Of a stretch of DNA of 9,088 bases, positions 5,979 through 9,088 are shown in pieces. How positions within the stretch are numbered: the first letter of the stretch is position 1; each line of letters opens with the position of its first letter. Location: contig JAEWSK010000134.1 in the NCBI GenBank assembly GCA_023398345.1, positions 1 to 9,088 of the forward strand. The letters run 5' to 3'. A program made the translations under genes and the position numbers. The notes beneath the pieces are model-generated. The model made no database searches. It had not been told where the DNA came from and saw only the letters and a program-made list of their open reading frames with translations. This DNA comes from Armatimonadota bacterium (GTDB lineage Bacteria; Armatimonadota; UBA5829).

Positions 5979-7013
5979 TTATTTTATCAAGTATATTGAT
6001 GGCCCGACTGCGCACAGTTTTAGTCCGGCATGTCTAGTTACCAAGGCCAACGACTGCGTTGCAGACATGCTAGTTGAATTTATTGATGCCGTCATTGTCC
6101 CGCATTCGGTCGGCGCAATCAACACTGTTCCGTAAGCGGCAGAAATATTGCTGAGAATGTCGCATACATTTTCATCCATGCAATATACGGCAGCGCCGTT
6201 TGCCATACCTAATTGCGGCGGGATGTATACAAGTTTACTTTCAGAAACATTCCCATTCTTCCATATTAACATCGCTACTTTAGCTTTATCGCTGGACTTT
6301 GGCTGTATGATGCGCGCGGTCGCTTCTTTGTTGCACGACACTGAGCCAATATATCGCACACTGGTCAGATCGTCCGAACTGAGATTCTTTCCGACTACGC
6401 CTTCGGGCAGCTCGTAGACTCGAACCTGTATTGATTTGTCTTTATCCGCCGCCATTCTAATATCATATAGTGTGTCGGCCTGGTCGGTTTTCTCAGCAGT
6501 TATGCTTACGCTAAGCCCGGTTCCGATATTGGCATACTTCTCACCCGAATGCGTGGTGAATCCTGCCGGTTCTGGAGGCGTAACGTAGTTTTGCTCCATT
6601 GGCAAATGCTTTGCTGTTCGCTGAACGCCAAATATTCCGGCCATGTATGAGTTAATAGGTGTGACTTGCATGGCCATGACGAATACCAGCATTAGCGCCA
6701 GACCAGCCGCAAAAGTTTTTGCGGACAATCTCAAGGTAAGTGCGCTTTGCCAGTCGAGGTGCAGCCACTTAACCCGCAAAGGGGCTTTTTGGTGAGCTTG
6801 CTTCACTCGCTGCATTACAATTGCATGCAGATCCGGTGGCGGTTGAACCATCGGAAGCTCATCCAATACTATTGTGGTTGCATGAAAACGATCGTATGCC
6901 GCTTTGCACCGAGCGCATTCTGCCAAATGCTGCTCGAACGCTACACCCAAAGGCGGTTGAATTGTTTTCTCCAGGTAGCTTGAAAACAACTCCTGGGCTT
7001 TGCCGCATTTCAT
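5979..7013 (-). CDS. Membrane-bound zinc-finger anti-sigma factor with C-terminal STN-like domain
   Basis: The product should bind the ECF sigma factor encoded upstream and hold it inactive at the membrane. The N-terminal 45 residues are a ZAS anti-sigma domain with Cys3, His29, Cys33 and Cys36 (HLAECARC). The 26-residue gap between Cys3 and His29 is as I recall for RsrA. One membrane helix lies at about 99-118 (FAAGLALMLVFVMAMQV). Outside it is a probable beta-rich region (about 160-265). The last 62 residues (DILSNISAAYGTVLIAP...GTMTASINSTSMSATQSLALVTRHAGLKL...SIYLI) read like the short STN domain of secretins and TonB-dependent receptors. ATG 7013 is chosen because it sits directly before the ZAS domain with GGAG 9 bases upstream. 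GTG 7118 would add 35 residues that look noncoding, without an SD. The 192-base gap after the sigma gene contains an ECF-type promoter. The STN assignment is by eye. Confidence 0.85.
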   Translation of the reverse strand: MKCGKAQELFSSYLEKTIQPPLGVAFEQHLAECARCKAAYDRFHATTIVLDELPMVQPPPDLHAIVMQRVKQAHQKAPLRVKWLHLDWQSALTLRLSAKTFAAGLALMLVFVMAMQVTPINSYMAGIFGVQRTAKHLPMEQNYVTPPEPAGFTTHSGEKYANIGTGLSVSITAEKTDQADTLYDIRMAADKDKSIQVRVYELPEGVVGKNLSSDDLTSVRYIGSVSCNKEATARIIQPKSSDKAKVAMLIWKNGNVSESKLVYIPPQLGMANGAAVYCMDENVCDILSNISAAYGTVLIAPTECGTMTASINSTSMSATQSLALVTRHAGLKLCAVGPSIYLIK

Positions 7014-7192
7014 AACACAGTGCTCCGTCTTCTGCCGACATCCTTTATCGGCAACCCCGCGCTTCCTAGCGTGACGAACCGAGTTGTAAATCCCAGCCGC
7101 TCTGTACAAAGTAGGCACGAAAAATCACAAGTTTACAATTCGCGCTTTCTGTCTGAACAGAGCACTCCTGTGCTTGCTTGTAGTCCCAATAT
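7014..7192 (-). other. Long 5' leader of the anti-sigma gene
   Basis: This stretch lies between the ECF-type promoter and the anti-sigma ATG. Two small hairpins could form: AGCAC-TCCT-GTGCT (7161-7174) near the predicted transcript start, and TGCCGA/TCGGCA (7033-7038 with 7048-7053) about 20 bases before the start codon. Neither has a T-run, so they are not terminators. A frame from GTG 7118 is open through here but has no ribosome site and no recognisable content. Confidence 0.35.
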
Positions 7193-7221
7193 GTAGACTT
7201 TGTAACTACCCAAAAAGTTCC
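7193..7221 (-). promoter_or_regulatory. ECF-type promoter for the anti-sigma gene, -35 inside the sigma gene
   Basis: On the minus strand GGAACTT (7221-7215) is followed after 16 bases by GTCTAC (7198-7193). This closely matches the GGAACTT-N16-GTCTA pattern of RpoE-like ECF sigma factors. The -35 lies within the codons for PELF at the end of the sigma gene, and the -10 lies just past its TAG stop. Transcription would start near 7186 and reach only the anti-sigma gene, so active sigma would raise its own inhibitor. The match is seen directly. Use by this particular sigma factor is inferred. Confidence 0.6.
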
Positions 7222-7829
7222 GGTTTTGTTGCAAGAATATCTGCCAGCGCTAATCTTGCTCTATTCAATCGAGATTTTACAGTGCCTATAGGCAAATGCA
7301 AAATTTCGGCTATTTCATCATAACTTTGATCTTCAATATGATATAACGTGACAATTGCACGCTGATATTCCGGCAGTAGGCTGATTGCCGCTCGAACGAC
7401 TTCTGCTCTTTCTTTGGATTCCATTATCTCTGCGGGCAGCGGCTTTTCGTCTTCTATCTGTCGAGTAACTGAGTTTTCGTCGAGATCAATATATTCATCG
7501 AGGGATGTTAGTCTGTGCGCCTTGGATTTTTTTCGCTCATCCAAATAGACGTTGGTCACAATGCGATATATCCAAGTGAGGAAGTTGGCGTCGCCTCTGA
7601 ACGTCTGAATGGAGTTGAATACTCGAATGAATGCTTCCTGGGTAATATCGCTGGCGTCGTTGTAGTTGCCGCAAATGTGGAATGCGCAGTTAAAGACGCG
7701 CTTTTCGTATCGGCCATAGAGTTCATCGAACGCATCGATGTCGCCATTTTTGCATTTCTGAATCAATGTGCGTTCATCAGCGCGTTCGGCTTCTTTATCA
7801 ACGCCCGTTTTGTAGGCTTTGAAAACCAA
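7206..7829 (-). CDS. ECF-family RNA polymerase sigma factor (RpoE-like)
   Basis: This 207-residue protein is an extracytoplasmic-function sigma factor, which directs RNA polymerase to stress or envelope promoters when released from its anti-sigma factor. Region 2 spans about 33-102, with DASDITQEAFIRVF (58-71) and FLTWIYRIVTNVYLDERKK (83-101) for core binding and -10 melting. A linker of about 45 residues, longer than in many relatives, carries many acidic residues. Region 4 (about 147-200) contains the helix-turn-helix SYDEIAEILHLPIGTVKSRLNRA that reads the -35. The start is TTG at 7829, with GAGG (7840-7837) 7 bases upstream. The next in-frame ATG comes too late to keep region 2. Upstream on the same strand is the DUF4446 gene, 70 bases away across a strong hairpin. 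Downstream is the anti-sigma gene. The signal sensed is not evident. Confidence 0.95.
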   Translation of the reverse strand: MVFKAYKTGVDKEAERADERTLIQKCKNGDIDAFDELYGRYEKRVFNCAFHICGNYNDASDITQEAFIRVFNSIQTFRGDANFLTWIYRIVTNVYLDERKKSKAHRLTSLDEYIDLDENSVTRQIEDEKPLPAEIMESKERAEVVRAAISLLPEYQRAIVTLYHIEDQSYDEIAEILHLPIGTVKSRLNRARLALADILATKPELFG

Positions 7830-7851
7830 TCGACAACCTCAGGCTTTCACC

Positions 7852-7881
7852 GACCTCGGCGGCATGCAACGCCGCCGGGTC
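7852..7881. repeat. GC-rich hairpin between the DUF4446 and sigma genes
   Basis: CGGCGGC (7857-7863) pairs perfectly with GCCGCCG (7871-7877) around the loop ATGCAAC. The stem extends by GACC (7852-7855) with GGTC (7878-7881) across one bulged T. No T-run follows on either strand, so it is not an ordinary intrinsic terminator. On the minus strand its end lies 11 bases before the GAGG of the sigma gene. It could act as an mRNA stability or processing element that sets different levels for the two genes, or be a REP-like palindrome. Confidence 0.6.
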
Positions 7882-7899
7882 CAATAACGATATCAATCA

Positions 7900-8394
7900 T
7901 TACTTTAATGCTTTAGCAAGCGCCTGCTGCTCTTCATCGGAGAGAGGTCGCTCGCCTTGGCCTTTAAATATAGCCTTGGCGTATACGCGAGAGTCTTGCC
8001 GTCCATATATGCCGCTGAGGGCTAAACCGTTTGAATCTGAGTCCAGCAGCACGACAGAAAAGCTCTGTTCGCCGCCTATATCGGCAAATGCGTTAAAGCG
8101 TACGATTCCCACTTTCTTTAGGCAGCGTTCAATAACTGCGCCTTGCTGGGATAAAATGAGTTGAATATCGTCGAGCTTGGCTTGCGCATTTAAAATCGCG
8201 TTCGAGTTATCTGCAAGACAATCTAGTATATCACCGAGTCGACCTTCGTCGAGCTTTGTATTGCGGTGACGATTCAGGCGGGCCAGCTTTCTTGCCTGTA
8301 CTATGGTACATATAAGTAATACTAAAGTTAAAGAGATAATGCCCATTATAAAATAGGCACTATTAGTCTGAAGAAAGTCCACAGCCTCCTGCAT
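7900..8394 (-). CDS. DUF4446 family membrane-anchored protein
   Basis: The 164-residue protein has one N-terminal membrane helix (about 13-34, AYFIMGIISLTLVLLICTIV), a basic turn (ARKLARLNRHRN) and a helical, probably coiled-coil segment (about 48-92). Its C-terminal part matches DUF4446: KKVGIVRFNAFADIGGEQSFSVVLLD (93-118), GRQDSRVYAKAI (131-142) and the closing LSDEEQQALAKA (151-162). The length is usual for that family. Its biochemical function is unknown. The ATG at 8394 lies about 30 bases after a predicted extended -10 promoter, and its SD (GAGGA, 12 bases away) is weak. It is the first gene of a minus-strand unit with the sigma and anti-sigma genes, and is divergent from the ftsB-like gene. 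Co-transcription suggests, but does not prove, a link to the envelope-stress response. Confidence 0.88.
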   Translation of the reverse strand: MQEAVDFLQTNSAYFIMGIISLTLVLLICTIVQARKLARLNRHRNTKLDEGRLGDILDCLADNSNAILNAQAKLDDIQLILSQQGAVIERCLKKVGIVRFNAFADIGGEQSFSVVLLDSDSNGLALSGIYGRQDSRVYAKAIFKGQGERPLSDEEQQALAKALK

Positions 8395-8429
8395 AGCGTA
8401 CGTCCATCCTCGGATCAGCAGTTTTCTCT

Positions 8430-8438
8430 ATTATACCA
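8430..8438 (-). promoter_or_regulatory. Extended -10 promoter for the DUF4446-sigma unit
   Basis: The minus strand reads TGG-TATAAT (8438-8430), a perfect -10 hexamer with the TGn extension. No good -35 lies 16-18 bases upstream, which is acceptable for extended -10 promoters. Transcription would begin near 8423, giving a leader of about 29 bases to ATG 8394. Confidence 0.6.
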
Positions 8439-8496
8439 CAGCTAATGCGTCAGAAGTCCCCCAAATCTTTGTGCTTATGTGTGTTACTTTTTGCTG

Positions 8497-8525
8497 TTGA
8501 CAAGCCGTGTGTCGCGTCGTAAGAT
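8497..8525 (+). promoter_or_regulatory. Sigma-70 promoter for the ftsB/divIC-like gene
   Basis: TTGACA (8497-8502, perfect -35) is followed after exactly 17 bases by TAAGAT (8520-8525, 4 of 6 to the -10). The transcript would start near 8532, about 26 bases before GTG 8558. This excludes the upstream GTG at 8507, which lies inside the promoter. Confidence 0.65.
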
Positions 8526-8557
8526 TGGTCATTATCAGAAAGAAAGGTCGGAGCACT

Positions 8558-8932
8558 GTGGGCACTGTCAGCCGAACAAAAATGCGACGAAGTTCGTCCT
8601 TGCCGATCAAAAGACGGCGTTTTGCGCTTAGAAGATCATCCAGGCAATTGATGACCGTTGTTATTGTAGTAGCGGTTGCCATTGCGATTGGAAGCTGGCT
8701 TGTGGGCAAGGTGATCCGTCCTATCAGGCTTGTCAGCAATGAGCAGCGCGAGCGCAACAGTGTAGTTACCGAATATAAGACGCTGTCAAAAGAAAATGAT
8801 GAACTCCGCCGCCAATTGCGCTATCTCCAGACCCCGCGTGGAATCGAACGTGAAGCAAGAAAGCACGGATTCGTAATGCCCGGTGAGGTCACGTTGGTAA
8901 TTCCCGAAAAGCAGACCGAGAGCAGTGATTAG
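8558..8932 (+). CDS. FtsB/DivIC-type septum formation initiator
   Basis: This family forms a bitopic membrane complex with FtsL and FtsQ/DivIB that activates septal peptidoglycan synthesis at the divisome. From GTG 8558 the product has 124 residues. A very basic N-terminus (about 1-31, KMRRSS...IKRRRFALRRSSR) should stay in the cytoplasm. One membrane helix follows (32-50, LMTVVIVVAVAIAIGSWLV). Outside is a coiled coil (about 58-91, NEQRERNSVVTEYKTLSKENDELRRQL), then the family signature TPRGIEREARKHGFVMPGE (92-110). GTG 8558 is chosen because GGAG lies 4 bases upstream and the mapped promoter excludes 8507. The close spacing leaves ATG 8582 as an alternative. The gene is divergent from DUF4446. 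I leave the symbol blank because ftsB and divIC cannot be told apart here. Confidence 0.85.
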   Translation: MGTVSRTKMRRSSSLPIKRRRFALRRSSRQLMTVVIVVAVAIAIGSWLVGKVIRPIRLVSNEQRERNSVVTEYKTLSKENDELRRQLRYLQTPRGIEREARKHGFVMPGEVTLVIPEKQTESSD

Positions 8933-9021
8933 CAAACACAGAGCGTAGCTTTCATCAACTCCCCGCAGTTTGCCTCTGAACCCCCCAGGGTACCAGTAAT
9001 CATGATAGGAAACGCACTTTC

Positions 9022-9036
9022 GCAGGAGCGTCCTGC
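9022..9036 (+). promoter_or_regulatory. Hairpin covering the SD of the right-edge gene
   Basis: GCAGGA (9022-9027), loop GCG and TCCTGC (9031-9036) form a perfect 6-bp stem. It contains most of the SD AGGAG (9024-9028) and ends one base before ATG 9038. If translation starts there, this stem would limit ribosome access. Confidence 0.4.
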
Positions 9037-9037
9037 C

Positions 9038-9088
9038 ATGAACAATATAGTTATATCAAAGCAATCGATTATCGCTACGGCAGTGGCG
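9038..9088 (+). CDS. 5' end of an unidentified gene, cut by the window edge
   Basis: ATG at 9038 has AGGAG (9024-9028) 9 bases upstream and opens a frame that stays open for all 17 remaining codons (MNNIVISKQSIIATAVA). The in-frame ATG at 9002 could add 12 residues, with a weaker AGGGT site about 10 bases before it. The fragment is mildly hydrophobic and might begin an export signal, but it is too short to identify. It follows the ftsB-like gene by 105 bases with no visible terminator between, so it may be co-transcribed. Confidence 0.4.
   Translation, partial: MNNIVISKQSIIATAVA

Noticed and set aside
5979..7118. Longer anti-sigma protein starting at GTG 7118
   Set aside because: There is no SD before it, and the added 35 residues look like translated leader. 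ATG 7013 has GGAG and directly precedes the zinc domain.
7515..7916. Open frame of 133 codons on the plus strand opposite the sigma gene
   Set aside because: It mirrors the well-conserved sigma factor and has no ribosome site or recognisable domain.
8507..8557. Longer FtsB-like protein starting at GTG 8507
   Set aside because: The codons lie inside a TTGACA-N17-TAAGAT promoter and precede its predicted transcript start.
7013..8560. Shared 12-base string CGGAGCACTGTG before the anti-sigma and ftsB-like starts
   Set aside because: In a 9-kb window counted on both strands, several 12-base coincidences are expected. Both are just ribosome-site contexts.
1..9088. CRISPR array, tRNA or rRNA, phage or toxin-antitoxin module
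   Set aside because: No regularly spaced repeats, clover-leaf sequences or recognisable gene pairs of these kinds were found on reading both strands.

Overview
The window looks like chromosomal DNA of a flagellated bacterium. It carries the flagellar switch proteins FliG and FliM, an FtsB/DivIC-type division protein, a DUF4446 protein and an ECF sigma factor with its own zinc-binding anti-sigma factor. Base composition looks close to balanced. Several genes start at TTG or GTG behind good Shine-Dalgarno (SD) sequences. I cannot place the organism firmly. DUF4446 next to a DivIC/FtsB-like gene would suit Armatimonadota or a Bacillota-related lineage, but this is a weak guess.

Layout. Bases 1-99 look like the right end of an IS21-family insertion sequence, with two imperfect terminal repeats. 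They abut a large serine recombinase that has lost most of its catalytic domain (to 1268), so the left edge is a decayed mobile-element patch. Converging on it is a long minus-strand gene for an unrecognised membrane protein with an N-terminal anchor, a TPR-like middle and about six C-terminal membrane helices (1305-3077). Next comes a small plus-strand zinc-ribbon protein (3277-3465), preceded by a leader that can fold. It meets a 72-residue acidic protein on the minus strand (3462-3680), and their stop codons overlap.

From 3811 to 5880 lies a compact plus-strand unit: an 18-codon ORF with a strong SD runs into the TTG start of fliG, and fliM follows 16 bases after fliG. A strong hairpin terminator at 5920-5955 closes this unit and also the minus-strand unit arriving from the right.

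That minus-strand unit (8394 down to 5979) is DUF4446 protein, ECF sigma factor, then anti-sigma factor. An extended -10 promoter precedes the first gene. A second promoter of ECF type, GGAACTT-N16-GTCTAC, has its -35 inside the last codons of the sigma gene, which suggests that the sigma factor drives its own anti-sigma gene. The anti-sigma protein has a complete Cys-His-Cys-Cys zinc site, one membrane helix and a C-terminal segment that looks like a secretin/TonB short N-terminal (STN) domain. Divergent from DUF4446 is the ftsB/divIC-like gene with a good sigma-70 promoter. The right edge holds the first codons of another plus-strand gene whose SD lies in a small hairpin.

No rRNA, tRNA or CRISPR array is visible. 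No stretch longer than about 200 bases lacks a gene.
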